Notes: generated by a model not told the origin, from the sequence alone. Counted from the stretch's first letter, positions 33,582 to 45,613 are shown. The stretch: 64,000 nt of DNA from Loripinus fragilis (GCA_964019695.1 OZ026530.1:44935716-44999715), one strand, 5' to 3'. Numbers and translations are program-made.

Positions 33582-36500
33582 ATGCCTCAGATGTCCGTTG
33601 ACTCTGCTAATGGTATTTAAGCACCAAAGTCTGATAAAGCGCCGAAGTCTGTTGTGTCTCAGCTGTCCGTTGACTCTGCTAAGAGTATTAAAGCACCGAA
33701 GTCTGATAAAGCACCGAAGTCTATTGTGTCTCAGCTGTCCGTTGACTCTGCTAAGAGTATTAAAGCACCAAAGTCTGATAAAGCACTGAAGTCTTGTATC
33801 TCAGCTGTCCGTTGACTCTGCTAAGAGTATTAAAGCACCGAAGTCTGATAAAGCACCAAAGTCTGTTGTGTCTCAGCTGTCCGTTGACTCAGCTAAGAGT
33901 ATTCAAGCACCGAAGTCTGATAAAGCACCGAAGTCTGTTGTGTCTCAGCTGTCCGTTGACACTGCTAAGAGTATTAAAGCACCGAAGTCTGATAAAGCAC
34001 CGAAGTCTGGTGTGTCTCAGCTGTCCGTTGACTCTGCTAAGAGTATTAAAACACCGAAGTCTGATAAAGAACAGACGTCGGTTGTGTCTCACCTGTCCCT
34101 TGACTCTGCTAAGAGTATTAAAGCATCCAAATCTGTTGTATCTCAGCTGTCCATTGTCTCTGCTAAGAGTATTAAAGCACCGAAGTCTGATACAGCACCA
34201 AAGTCTTGTATCTCAGCTGTCCGTTGACTCTGCTAAGAGTATTAAAGCACCGAAGTCTGTTGTGTCCCAGCTGTCCATTGACTCTGCTAAGAGTATTAAA
34301 GCACCAAAGTCTGATAAAGCACCAAAGTATGTTGTGTCTCAGCTGTCCGTTGACTCTGCTAAGAGTATTAAAACACCGAAGTCTGATAAAGCACCGAAGT
34401 CAGTTGTTTCGGAGATGTTCGTTGACTATACTCAGAGTATTAAAGCACCAAAGTCTGTTGTGTCCCAGCTGTCCGTTGACTCTGCTAAGAGTATTAAAAC
34501 ACCGAAGTCTGATAAAGCACCGAAGTCAGTTGTTTCCGAGATGTTCGTTGACTATACTCAGAGTATTAAAGCACCAAAGTCTGATAAAGCGCCGAAGTCT
34601 GTTGTGTCTCAGCTGTCCGATGACTCTGCTAAGAGTATAAAAGCACCGAAGACTGATAAAGCATTGAAGTCTTGTTTCTCAGCTGTCCGTTGACTCTGCT
34701 AAGAGTATTAAAGCACCAAAGTCTTATATAGCACCGAAGTCTGTTTTGTCCCAGCTGTCCGTTGACTCTGCTAGGAGTATTAAAGCACCGAAGTCTGATA
34801 AAGCACCGAAGTCCGTTGTTTCCAAGATGTCCGTTGACTCTAGTAAGAGTATTAAAGCACCAAAGTCTGATAAAGCGCCGAAGTCTGTTGTGTCTCAGCT
34901 GTCCGTTGACTCTGCTTATAGTATTAAAGCACCAAAGTCTGATAAAGCACCGAAGTCTTGTATCTCAGCTGTCGGTTGACTCTGCTAAGAGTATTAAAGC
35001 ACCTAAATCTGATAAAGCACCGATGTTTGTTGCGTCTCAGCTGTCCGTTGACTCTGCTAAGAATATTTAAGCACCGAAGTCTGATTAAGCACTGAGGTCT
35101 GCTGTGTCTCAGCTGTCCGTTGTCTCTGCTAAGAGTATTAAAGCACCGAAGTCTGATAAAGAACCGAAGTCTGTTGTGTCTCAGCTGTCCGTTGACACTG
35201 CTAAGAGTATTAAAGCACCAAAGTCTGATAAAGCACCGAAGTCCGTTGTTTCCGAGATTTCCGTTGACTCTACTAAGAGCATTAAGGCACCAAAGTCTGA
35301 TAAAGCGCCGAATCTGGTGTGTCTCAGCTGTCCGTTGACTCTGCTAAGAGTATTAAAACACCGAAGTCTGATAAAGAACAGGCGTCGGTTGTGTCTCACC
35401 TGTCCCTTGACTCTGCTAAGAGTATTAAAGCACTGAAGTCTGTTGTATCTCAGCTGTCCATTGACTCCGCTAAGAGTATTAAAGCAACGAAGTCTGATAA
35501 AGCACCAAAGTCTTGTATCTCAGCTGTCCGTTGTCTCTGCTAAGAGTATTAAAGCACCCAAGTCTGTTGTGTCCCAGCTGTCCGTTGACTCTGCTAAGAG
35601 TATTAAAGCACCGAAGTCTGATAAAGCACCGAAGTTCGTTGTTTCCAAGATGTCCGTTGACCCTAGTAACAGTATTAAAGCACCGAAGTCTGATAAAGCG
35701 CCGAGGTCTGTTGTGTCTAAGTTGTCCGTTGACTCGGCTAAGAGTATTAAAGCACCAAAGTCTGATAAAGAACCGAAGTCGGTTGTGTCTCGCCTGTCCA
35801 TTGACTCTGCTAAACTATTAAAGCACCGAAGTCTGATAAAGCACCGAAGTATGTTGTGTCTCAGCTGTCCGTTGACTCTGCTAAGAGAATACAAGCACCG
35901 AAGTCTTATATAAGTTTGATGAAGTTTGATATAACACCAATTCTTTTGTGTCTCAGCTGTGCGTTAAGTGTGCTATGAGTATTAAAGCACCGTAGTCTGA
36001 AAAAGCATCGAAGTCTGTTGTATCTCAGCTGTCCGTTGACTATGCTAAGAGTATTAAAGCACTGAAGTCTGATAAAGCTACGAAGTCTGTTGTGCCTTAG
36101 CTGTCAGTTGACTCTTCCAAGAGTATTAAAGCACCAAAGTTTGTTGTGCCTCAGCTGTCCATTGACTCTGCTAAGAGTATTAAAACACCGAGGTCTGATA
36201 AAGCACCGAAGTCTGTTGTGTCTAAGCTGTCCGTTGACTCTGCTAAGAGAATACAAGCACCGAAGTCTGATATAGCACCGAAGTCTGTTGTGCCTCAGCT
36301 GTCCGTTGACTCTGCTTAGAGTATTAAAGCACCGAAGTCTGATAAAGCACCGAAGTCCGATAAAGCGCCGAAGTCTGTTGTATCTCAGCTGTCCATTGAC
36401 TCTGCTAAGAGTATTAAAGCACCTGAGTGTGATAAAGCACCGACGTTTGTTGTGTCGCAGCTGTCTGTTGACTCTGCTAAGAGTATCAAAGCACCGAAGT

Positions 36501-38390
36501 CTGATAAAGCACCGAAGTCTTATAAAGCACCGAAGTCTGTTGTATCTCAGCTGTCCGTTGACTCTGCTAAGAGTATTAAAGCACCTAAATCTGATAAAGC
36601 ACCGAAGTTTGTTGTGTCTCAGCTGTCCGTTGACTCTGCTAAGAATATTTAAGCACCGAAGTCTGATTAAGCACTGAGGTCTGCTGTGTCTCAGCTGTCT
36701 GTTGTCTCTGCTAAGAGTATTAAAGCACCGAAGTCTGAAAAAGAACCGAAGTCTGTTGTGTCTCAGCTGTCCGTTGACTCTGCTAAGGGAATACAAGCAC
36801 CGAAGTCTGATATAGCACTGAAGTCTGTTGAACCTCAGCTGTCCCTTGACTCTGCTAAGAGTATTAAATCACCGAAGTCTGTTTATGTCTCAGCTGTCCG
36901 TTGAATCTGCTAAGAGTATTAAAGCACCGAAGTCTGATAAAGCACCGAAGTCTGATAAAGTACCGAAGTCTGTTGTATCTCAGCTGTCCGTTGACTCTGC
37001 TAAGAGTAATAAAGCACCTAAATCTGATAAAGCACCGAAGTCTCTTGTGTCTCAGCTGTCCGTTGACTCTGCTAAGAATATTAAAGCACCGAAGTCTGAT
37101 TAAGCACTGAGGTCTGATAAAGAACCGAAGTCTGTTGTGTCTCAGCTGTCTGTTGACTCGTCTAAGAGTATTAAAGCACCGAAGTCTGATAAAGAACCGA
37201 AGTCTGTTGTGTCAGAGATGTCCGTTGACTCTGCTAAGAGTATTAAAGCACCGAAGTCTATTGTGTCTGAGATGTCCGCTGACTCTGCTAAGAGTATTGA
37301 AGCACCGAAGTCTGATAAGGAACCGAAGTCTATTGTGTCTTAGCTGTCCATTGACTCTGCTAAGAGTATTAAATCACCGACATCTGATAAAGCATCGAAG
37401 TCTGTTGTGTCTCAGCTGTCGGTTGACTCTGCTAAGAATATTAAAGCACCGAAGTTTGATTAAGCACTGAGGTCTGATAAAGAACCGAAGTCTGTTGTGT
37501 CTCAGCTGTCTGTTGACTCGTCTAAGAGTATTAAAGCACCGAAGTCTGATAAAGAACCGAAGTCTGTTGTGTCAGAGATGTCCATTGACTCTGCTAAGAC
37601 TATTATAGCACTGAAGTCTGATAAAACACCGAGGTCTGCTGTGTCTCAGCTGTCCGTTGACTCTACTAAGAGTATTAAAGCACCGAAGTCTGTTGTGTCT
37701 GAGATGTCCGTTGACTCTGCTAAGAGTATTGAAGCACCGAAGTCTGATAAGGAACCGAAGTCTGTTGTGTCTTAGCTGTCTGTTGACTCTGCTAAGAGTA
37801 TTAAATCACCGACATCTGATAAAGCAACGAAGTCTGTTGTGTCTCAGCTGTCTGATGACTCTGCTAAAATATTAAAGCACCGAAGTCTGATAAAGCACCG
37901 AAGTCTGTTGTGTCTCAGCTGTCCGTTGACTCTGCTAAGAGTATTAAAGCACCGATGTCTGGTAAAGCACCGAAGTCTGTTGTGTCTGAGATGTCCGTTG
38001 ACTCTGCTAAGAGTATTAAAGCACCGAAGTCTGTTGTGTCTCAGCTTTCCGTTGACTCTGCTAAGAGTATTAAAGCACCGAAGTCTGATAAAGCACCGAA
38101 GTCTGTTGTGTCTCAGCTTTCCGTTGACTCTGCTAAGAGTATTAAAGCACCGAAGTCTGATAAAGCACCAAAGTCTGTTGTGTCTCAGCTGTCCGTTGAC
38201 TCTGCTAAGAGTATTAAAGCACCGAAGTCTAATAAAGAACCGAAGTCTGTTGTGTCAGAGATGTCCGTTGACTCTGCTAAGACTATTAAAGCACCGAAGT
38301 CTAATAAAGAACCGAAGTCTGTTGTGTCCGACCTGTCCGTTGACTCTGCTAAGAGTATTAAAACACCGAAGTCCGTTGCGTCACAGAGAG
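33582..38390 (+). repeat. 4.8-kb coding tandem array, 72/54-bp units
   Basis: Roughly 70 units. The full unit is 72 bp, or 24 codons: Val-Val-Ser-Gln-Leu-Ser-Val-Asp-Ser-Ala-Lys-Ser, then Ile-Lys-Ala-Pro-Lys-Ser and Asp-Lys-Ala-Pro-Lys-Ser. Short units lack one 18-bp KAPKSD subunit and are 54 bp. The first ATG lies at 33582, directly at the array's start. The coding frame is broken many times in the first 4.3 kb. The last units from 37910 are open and continue into the transposase. A 2-bp deletion (GTCTTGTATCTCAG) recurs near 33792, 34203, 34963 and 35512, and is almost identical near 34671. Stops recur at 35068/36650 and 37100/37460. Because units are multiples of 3, other frames on both strands are also open; these are shadows. 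Confidence 0.9.
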
Positions 38391-39037
38391 GCGGTGGTTC
38401 TGTTGATAGCGAGCGATATTCCGTCGTATTTTCTGAAAATCCCATTGCAATCCCTTCTCAGAAAGCTTTGAAAGTTCTCCAAAAGTGTGTTAGATGTGAA
38501 ATATCGAGTGATCTTATCTCGCTGAGTCGGCCATTGTCATCATTGGGTGGCCAAATGTTTCCTTTAGGTACGCAAACCTTTACAAATAAAATGGACGGGA
38601 GATGTGATAACTATCAATGGAACAATGATGGTACAAAGAAATACCCTAAAAACAATCCATTTATTTTAAAAACAACGCACAAGATTATGGTTCAGATCAA
38701 CGGTAAGTATAAAGGTTCAGCAGACATTGTTCGTCATGAATATCAGTTGACTGACAATGACAGGTACTATTTGATTCAATATACAGGTAATGAAACTGCT
38801 TATCAGACGCTGCCTCATAAATCATCGAAGAGTGGCGCTGGTACATATTTTCGCACTTGTCCCTCTATGATAGATGGCATTATAACGGAGGCGCAATATC
38901 ACGTCACTGCAGGTAAGATTTATAATAAAATGAAGAGCAAGAATGAGGATGGAGAAGGAACTGCATCAGTTCTGCCTAAGAACCAAGGACAGGTTAAGAA
39001 TCATGTCGGAACGAGAAAAAATGAGACTGTCGCATGA
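37910..39037 (+). pseudogene. transposase part 1: Lys/Ser repeats plus WRKY/GCM1-like domain (375 aa)
   Basis: Residues 1-160 are the last intact repeat units, rich in KAPKSD/N and likely disordered and basic. A Gly-Gly-Gly-Ser linker follows. About residues 205-310 form a folded region with Asp-Gly-Arg-Cys-Asp, Trp-Asn-Asn-Asp-Gly-Thr-Lys-Lys-Tyr-Pro and a later Arg-Thr-Cys-Pro-Ser. The D-x-W-x3-G-x-K pattern resembles the WRKY/GCM1-type DNA-binding fold found in MULE-like transposases. The frame runs out at 39037. The homologous continuation (LSHDDIYN) is in another frame, which a single extra A in the run at 39016-39021 would explain. The gene is broken only lightly here. The WRKY-like call rests on a short pattern and is an inference. 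Confidence 0.6.
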
Positions 39038-39539
39038 TGACATATACAATACTGTAGAGTTGCACTATCATCTGAATGATTACGTTTTGCAACTAGATAT
39101 TGTGCCGTCTTTTGCATGTGTTCTTGGTCTGAAAGAAGTTTTGACAGATTTTGGTAATCTACAACAACTGAGAAGAAAAGGTAAGATCTTATGTTCATAT
39201 GATAAAACGTACAATTGTGGTGACTTTTATGTTAGCCCTATAGTGTTCAAACATGTGGTATTTGACAGTGAGTCTGCAGTTCCTCTTGCTTTCCTGATAC
39301 AGGAGAAACGTGATCAGAATTTTCACGAACGATTATTTCAGATATTAAAGAAGAGTTTGCCAAGTATCAATAGGGACTCTGTTGTATTTGTTGTTGACAG
39401 GGAGCTTGCGATAACAAATGGGCTGGAGTCTATGCTGCCTAACGCAACGGTTTACATTGTTGGAATCATATCAAATGCGATGTTCGCTACTTGTTCATAT
39501 CACATAAGATACCAACCGAACGCATTCCAGCATACGTAA
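39022..39539 (+). pseudogene. transposase part 2: DDE core, first two acidic residues
   Basis: Frame shifted relative to part 1. Visible are RLSHDDIYN, then SYDKTYNCGDFYVSPIVF with a candidate first catalytic Asp, then VVFVVDRELAI with a candidate second Asp, and a decayed continuation where MULE-type transposases have Trp/Tyr-x-His (TCSYHIRY). The spacing of about 85 residues between the two Asp positions fits MULE/Zisupton-like cores. The frame ends at 39539, and homology passes to the next frame within about 39480-39540. Confidence 0.6.
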
Positions 39540-40393
39540 ACGATGTAGATAGACTCCTTAAATGTTCCAATGAGGAAGAGTTACAGAGTGTTGAAGCAGA
39601 AATCTGTGATGAGGGTCAGTGGTCTGCTGCATTCACGACATACTATCAGTCCAAAATCAGACCAGACATCTGCAAGTATTCAGGTAAGTGGACCTTAGAA
39701 GGAACAGGGTTTTATGATCCTTACAGTGGTGTAACCAACAATGCTTCAGAAAGCTTCAACAAGGTTCTGAAATGGATGAAAGACTATAAGAAAATGCTTA
39801 TGGGTATGATGATACTCAGTCTGTTTTATGCCCAGAATTCTGCATTTGCAGAGGAATTGAGAGGCAGAGCCGGTTTAGGTCAGTATAAACTCAAAGATGA
39901 GTTTCAATACTCTTCTATTGACGTGAAAGATCTTTACTTTCCAGATAAGTACACGCACCCAGATGATATCATTCGACAGGCTAAACTTGAGAGTGACCGG
40001 ATCACACAAGAAAGACAGGTATGTATAGAAACTGATAACGAGATTGTAGATGAAGATGTAGGAAACGAAAATACAGAAATAGTAGATATAGGAGTTGAAA
40101 GTTGCAAGGACCAAGAAGGTGATGACATTACGTTATCTCATTTTCCTAATAGCACAAGTGTTGCTGACAAGGCTGAGTCTGAGAAAAAAGGAAAGGAAAA
40201 TAATCTATGTCAGCTGTCATTGGCACAGGCAGTCGTTGATGCAGGTGACATTGAGGATATTCAGAGCATGGATGCATACATGGTTAAAGGTGTTAGAGGT
40301 AAGATTTATGCAGTAACACTTGAGCCTGAGAAATGCCAGTGTCCATCAACAGGTATGTATTATCATATTATGGCTGTTAAGCTAAAGTTTTGA
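39491..40393 (+). pseudogene. transposase part 3: DDE glutamate region and SWIM finger
   Basis: Contains TNNASESFNKVLKWMK, the usual surroundings of the third catalytic residue (Glu) in MULE-like transposases, then a helical segment and an acidic linker (about residues 165-240). It ends with a SWIM-type zinc finger, VKGVRGKIY...KCQCPSTGMYYHIMAVK. The SWIM pattern is CxC-x(n)-CxH. The third ligand is Tyr here (TAT), one base from a Cys codon (TGT), so the finger is probably dead. TGA ends the frame at 40391. The stretch 40394-40703 has stops in every frame that I followed and codes nothing I can place. Confidence 0.65.
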
Positions 40394-40703
40394 TTGCCCC
40401 TTGATAGTAAGTTAAATGACAAAAAATCAGTCAGCTTAAAGAAATATAACAGTCGACCTAGGGTTCAGAAGAGGATGGGGCAGAACAAACCCAACAAACA
40501 GATTTTGAGAATCAACCTGCGTTAAATGATACGTTTTTAAGTAACAAAATCATCAATTTTGGGAATGACAGTATCCAAAAGTGTAGTCAGGCAAAAGAAA
40601 CGTCTACTCCATTACCAGAGGTAAATCAAAATGTTATGAAAATAACCTAGGGGCTTCGAGTATAAAGAAAGCCAGACCAGTAATTACTAGAGGGAAAAAT
40701 CCA

Positions 40704-41309
40704 TTGAAGCGGTCTTTGGAATTTGATACAATTATGGAAGAGCCTGTTATTTGTGTGCAAGATACCCCTCCACCTCCAAGCAAAAAGCGTCTTTCTCTAA
40801 AGTTAAAGAAAAAAGTCAGCACGCCCGCCAGTACGTGTATGAATGAACAAGCTGACTCTGTGCCGGATGAGATGTGCACTGATGAAGTGAGGGAGGTTAG
40901 TTTGCATTCTGAATCTGTTCCTGGGGAGTTGGGTACAAAGGAAGAGAAAGTGAATCTAGATGTATCTCAATCAGGTGAGAACTTTATCAATATTAGTAGC
41001 CCAATGGAAAATGAACCTGTACAAGGATCATCGAAACGTAAGCGTCTGTCTTTAAAACTACCAAAGAAGAAAAAATCTGGTATACATTACTGGGAACTTA
41101 GCCTTATTACAAATGAAAGCTGCAATACGAAATATTGTAAGAAATGTGTAGGGCTAACGATGGAAGACAAACATATCTTATCTGGCTGTGATTGGCTTAA
41201 TGACAGGCATATGAATGCGGCTAATTCTATCCTAAAGAAACAGTTTCCAGGTGTTAATGTGCTAATGGAGACTATCATCGTCCCTCACTATTCGGATTCA
41301 CAGGATTAA
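40704..41309 (+). pseudogene. transposase part 4: basic linker and N-terminal half of Ulp1-like protease
   Basis: Two near-identical basic patches (KKRLSLKLKKK near residue 28 and KRKRLSLKLPKKKKS near residue 112) look like nuclear localisation or DNA-binding segments. They flank a Glu/Ser-rich stretch. From about residue 150 the sequence LTMEDKHILSGCDWLNDRHM and the following KKQFPGVN match the start of the C48 (Ulp1/SENP) fold as found in KDZ/Zisupton-type elements. The frame closes at TAA 41307. Block X homology begins within this part, at about 41238. Confidence 0.65.
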
Positions 41310-41927
41310 TGGATGATAAGGAAACAATTCAAGAAACAAGAAGCGCCATCCGCTCAAATTCATTTAAATGGGAACAACTACTGGGTTTTCACTTGTCAAT
41401 GGAGTGAAGGAAAAGAAATATTATAAGCCGATAGTTTGACTGCAGCCAACGCACCAAATAGTAATGTTCAAATTCAAATTGCCCAAATTTACGGTCATTT
41501 TTGTTCAAATTTGTCTGTTCACGTACCAAAAGTTCAATAACAACCAAACTCTTTTGACTGTGGCGTTTTTGCAATTGCACATGCTGTTAAATTCTGTTAT
41601 AATCCAACTTACTCGGTTAAGCAAAACATTAATGTGGCTTCACTCAGGACTAATTTGATTGCGTGCATTGAAAATAAGCACTTCCCACCGTTCCCAAAGG
41701 AATCATCCAGGCTTAGAAATGTGAAAATAGACATCAAGAAACATGTTAAGACTATTCAAATTTCATGTCGCTGTGGATTGCCAGATTTTGTAGATGATAT
41801 GTTTGCGTGTGAAAACAGAAAGTGTCGAAAATGGTACCATTTGAGATGTGTAGGTGTTAGTAAGGGCCAGGAATGTTCTTTGGTTTGTGAGAAATGCCAG
41901 AAAGAACATTCCTTCAATGTGGATTGA
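41310..41927 (+). pseudogene. transposase part 5: Ulp1 catalytic half and PHD finger
   Basis: The catalytic His position is Tyr (TAC at 41379; the other copy has CAC). Cys is kept in FDCGVFAIAHA, but a TAA stands just before it where the other copy has Gln-rich coding. The open end (41634-41927) codes a PHD finger: CRC...CENRKC...WYHLRC...CEKC. Both copies of this tail are disabled by different lesions, so they decayed independently after duplication, or the ancestor was only partly damaged. Confidence 0.7.
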
Positions 41928-42979
41928 AATAATACAATAAATACCAAGCTTTCCGATTTTCTCACTTCAGTGAAGGCTCAGGCGAGTCTGTGCATTGTTG
42001 TAAACTCGACTTAGCTTTAAAATTCGAGAAGTAGCAAATTTCCATATTATTTCTCATTTCAGCAATCAGCGAAGGCTAACGCGAGTCTTTGCATTGTTAC
42101 AAACTCGACTAAGCTTCAAATTTTGAGTAATAGCGGATTTCCATATTATTTCTAATTTCAGCGATCAGCGAAGTCTCCGACGAGTCGGTGCTTTGGCATA
42201 AACTCGACTGAGCTTTCGTTGCTTTAAATTGCGACAAATACCTAATTTCGCGATTTTCTTTCTAGTTAAATGATGCAAGCAGCAAAAGCTCAGGCGAAGC
42301 TGTGCATTTGCATAAACTTGGCTGAGCCTTCTCTGCTTGAAGATGTGATAAGTACCAAATAAGATTGATATCTAAAACGTTTCTGTAGGCTTAATAATTG
42401 AAATTCCCTCGACATCGCCAATACCAAAATAGAAAAAATAATGACGATTTTGGTCCCTGGCTGATTATCTCTTAGGATATTCGATCAAATCAAATATTTT
42501 TTTGATACTCTTTGGGATCTATGTAGATGACAATATAAAAAAATGGGACCAAAAAGTTTCTCTAGTAAACTTTTTAAATATACTTGACATTGTCAATACC
42601 TCAATAGAAAAACAAATGAGATTTTGGTCCCGTGTTGGTCCCAGGTGGATTATCTCTTAGAATACTTGACCAATTCAAATATTTTTTTTGTTTTTTATAC
42701 TCTTTGGGATCTTTGTAGATAACAAAAAAAAAATATTATCAAATAGGTTTCTCTAGTGAAAATTTTGATTATGCTTGACATCGTCAATACCGCAATAGAA
42801 AAATTAATGGCAATTTTGGTCCCTGGCTGATTATCTCTTCGAATACTCGATCAATTCAATTTACATGATATCTAAAACGTTTCTGTAGGCTTAATAATTG
42901 AAATTCCCTCGACATCTTCAATAACAAAATAGAAAAATTAATGACGATTTTGGTCCAGGTGTAACGGTCAGTTTTTTCC

Positions 42980-43047
42980 CCAGTCAGTTTTTTCCCCAGG
43001 GAAAGAATGGGCCGGCCCATTCTTTCCCTGGGGAAAAAACTGACTGG
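42980..43047. repeat. 68-bp perfect palindrome
   Basis: Arms of 34 bp meet at 43013/43014 in GGGCC|GGCCC. The arm begins CCAGTCAGTTTTTTCCCC and passes AGGGAAAGAAT. No mismatch was seen on reading both arms. Confidence 0.9.
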
Positions 43048-44424
43048 TCATTTTCTTCCCCCGGGGAAAGATTTGACTAGTCAGTTTTTTCCCCACCCAG
43101 TCAGTTTCCCCCCCCCCCATGTTATTTTTTCGGAAAAGGCTTGAAAATGATATATGTGTCATTGTCGCACCGTATAACCGGCTGCTTAGATGACAGGTTA
43201 CTAACAATGATGACAGATATGGGATTTTATGTCCCATGAAGGGTAGGTTATAATTTTCGGTTGGCAAAATTGTTAGAGAAGCCCTCTGGTACTCTGTGGT
43301 GGGTGAGTACACTTGTTAGTGTTGAGAGATCCTACAGAAACAAGCTGACGTTATATCTCTCACAAATAAAGCCACACTTGATCATCATTTCAGAGGTTTC
43401 CCGAGAAAAGTCACAAAAAACGGTATTCTGTTCAGGTTGTGCGTCTCTCCGTCAAAGTCTGCTATCTGTACTTATATACAATAAAACTACTATCATTCAG
43501 CTACATTGCTGCCAAATTTGAAGCCGCAGTTTGATTTTATAAAGTTATTAGATCCCATCAAAGACGACAGGTAGAGGAAAAATGGCTGCCTTTGTTAACA
43601 GGTCAATTTTGAAGTGGCTGTCTTTGATGACAGGTCATGAATTTTAGTGGCTAACATTGATGACAGTTCATAATTATAGAGAGTTACTTTAAATTAACAT
43701 ATTTCTTCAGCTTTTGGTCTCAACTGAGAGCATAAGTCATCTTCCCTTTTGCATTCAGGTCAAAATAATCTTATCTGCCCTTTGGCTAACTGACATTGAG
43801 CATAGCTAAACAGTCTAGATCCAGACTATACACTTTAGAAACAGGATCCATACTGTTTCTTAGAGGACAAACATACAAAAAATAAGCTCAAAATATAATT
43901 CAAGATCAGATATCAGTTAGATGATAAATGGCTTTCTTGTGCTTCAACGGTGGCAGAATCTGGGGTGGAGATTTGGTGCCAGTAGAACGCATTTAAGCCC
44001 CTCAGTGGCTTGGGCTGCTGTCAGTTCTAGGGCGGTGGTTCTGTTGTTGTTGGTTTGGTTTAAACAATATTTTATTCAGATAATTTGCATGTAGACAAAT
44101 TTATACAATGTTAATATATTCAGGATCTGACAGTAAGCTTTAAGCTTGTATGTAAGCCATTTCCTGAAAATGATCTGTTGTTGTTGATGTGTTGTTTATT
44201 GTAACTCCCACTGTGGGTCTGTAATTGTTCTATGTTTTGTTGTATGTTCCTCTATGTCTATTCTTGTTTTGCAATCATCTGGGTGGGGGAAGAGAGAGAT
44301 GGTTGCTTTGCTTAGTTTGTCTTCCTGGTGTCTCGTGATTTTATGTAGCTCTTCCTCGTGGTGCCATGGGTATGACTGCAGTTTGTGATTGTAGTATTTT
44401 CTGATCATACTCACTATTTATTAT

Positions 44425-45195
44425 TGTAATATCAGTTTATTGCACGTTAACGCTTTAAGGACAGGGGTTTGGTTTGAGTTCTGCTACTTACTGGTTACTG
44501 CACATGTTATTTTGTTCAAAAGTGTACCAGTACCAGGTTACACAATTTTTATTCTACTATATGAATCAACAGAAAGTTGTGAACCACTGTTACAGGTTGA
44601 ATGGCAACCTGATCTTTCCACACAGCAAAATATTTTCAGCCTTGATTATGGTATGCAAGTTGACATCATGTGCTAAACGGCCATGGTGTCTTCTTGCGTC
44701 TTGGCTGGTATCTATTGTGCTGTGCCTCGGTGATCAAAGTATTTGTTTTACAGATTTTGACGATAGGAATCCATCAATAGGGGTCAATCTAAGGGGTCCT
44801 CAAAACTCTAAATATTCCAAATTGTGATCCACAGCCAAAATCTGTTTAACAAATACTTTGGTTACCAAAGCACAACACAATAGATATCAGTCAAAACGCC
44901 AGTAGACACCATGCCTGTTTAGCTTTAAACATCACATGGTGTCAATTTACACCATATCAAGGCTGAATACATTTTGCTGTGTGGAGAGATAAGGATATTA
45001 TCTGTTGCCATTCAGCATGTAACAGTGATGCACAACTTTCCGTTGATATGTATAGGGGAGGTGTAACATTGTCCCCAAGTACTGGTACTGCAAGAAAAAA
45101 TAACATGAGCAATGACCAGGAAGTGGCACAACACAAACCAAACTCTGTCCTTAAAGCAAAAATTATGAAATAACTGATAATACAACTCAAGATTT
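44425..45195. repeat. second inverted repeat inside the foldback
   Basis: Arms of ~350 bp, about 44425-44780 and 44850-45195, diverged by roughly 25%. Shared phrases include 'cacagcaaaat' and 'ttgaatggcaac' with their complements. It could be an older foldback nested in the loop. No gene is recognised. Confidence 0.65.
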
Positions 45196-45522
45196 TACTG
45201 AAAAGTAGATACGCCCATTTGTCAACTAAATGATATCTGATCTAGACGTACATTTTGAGTTATTTTTGTATCTATATCCTCTAAGAAACAGTATTTCTTT
45301 TGTTTTGTTGCTTTAAGTCCCAAGTCAACAGCTATGGTCATGGAGGCATGGTCATTTCACCTAACCACACTTTATCCTAGGCAAGCTTGAACAAGCAATT
45401 AACCAGTACTTTGTGCAAATACTTTCGCTTGTAACTGACAACAACCCATCTTGAATGATTCAGCAGAAGGGAGGAGAATGACCATAGAAATTATTTCTTG
45501 ATCAATCTCCTCCAAAGTATGG

Positions 45523-45613
45523 GACCAGGCCGGGATCGAACTGGCGACCCCTGGATCTACAGTCAGACTCGCATCTGTAGCCAGACACATTACTGACTGT
45601 GCTACATGGCCCG
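45523..45613 (-). repeat. tRNA-derived SINE head
   Basis: Read on the minus strand it starts GGGCCATGTAGCACAGTCAG, an A-box-like TAGCACAGTCAG, and has AGTTCGATCCC as B box, about 45 nt apart. The body does not fold into a clean cloverleaf and lacks a matching acceptor stem, so I call it a SINE promoter rather than a tRNA gene. Confidence 0.55.

Noticed and set aside
33582..38390. Overlapping frames such as 'KHRSLIKHRSLLCLSC' and minus-strand 'RLRCFIRLRCFNTL'
   Set aside because: Units of 72 and 54 bp are multiples of three, so any stop-free frame repeats. Only the frame reading KAPKSD continues into the transposase.
43261..43521. 86-codon protein found twice (also 45956-46216, minus strand)
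   Set aside because: The two frames are the arms of one inverted repeat, so similarity is structural. No known domain.
45523..45613. Functional tRNA gene
   Set aside because: A- and B-box words are present, but the arms do not pair into a full cloverleaf and no acceptor stem closes.
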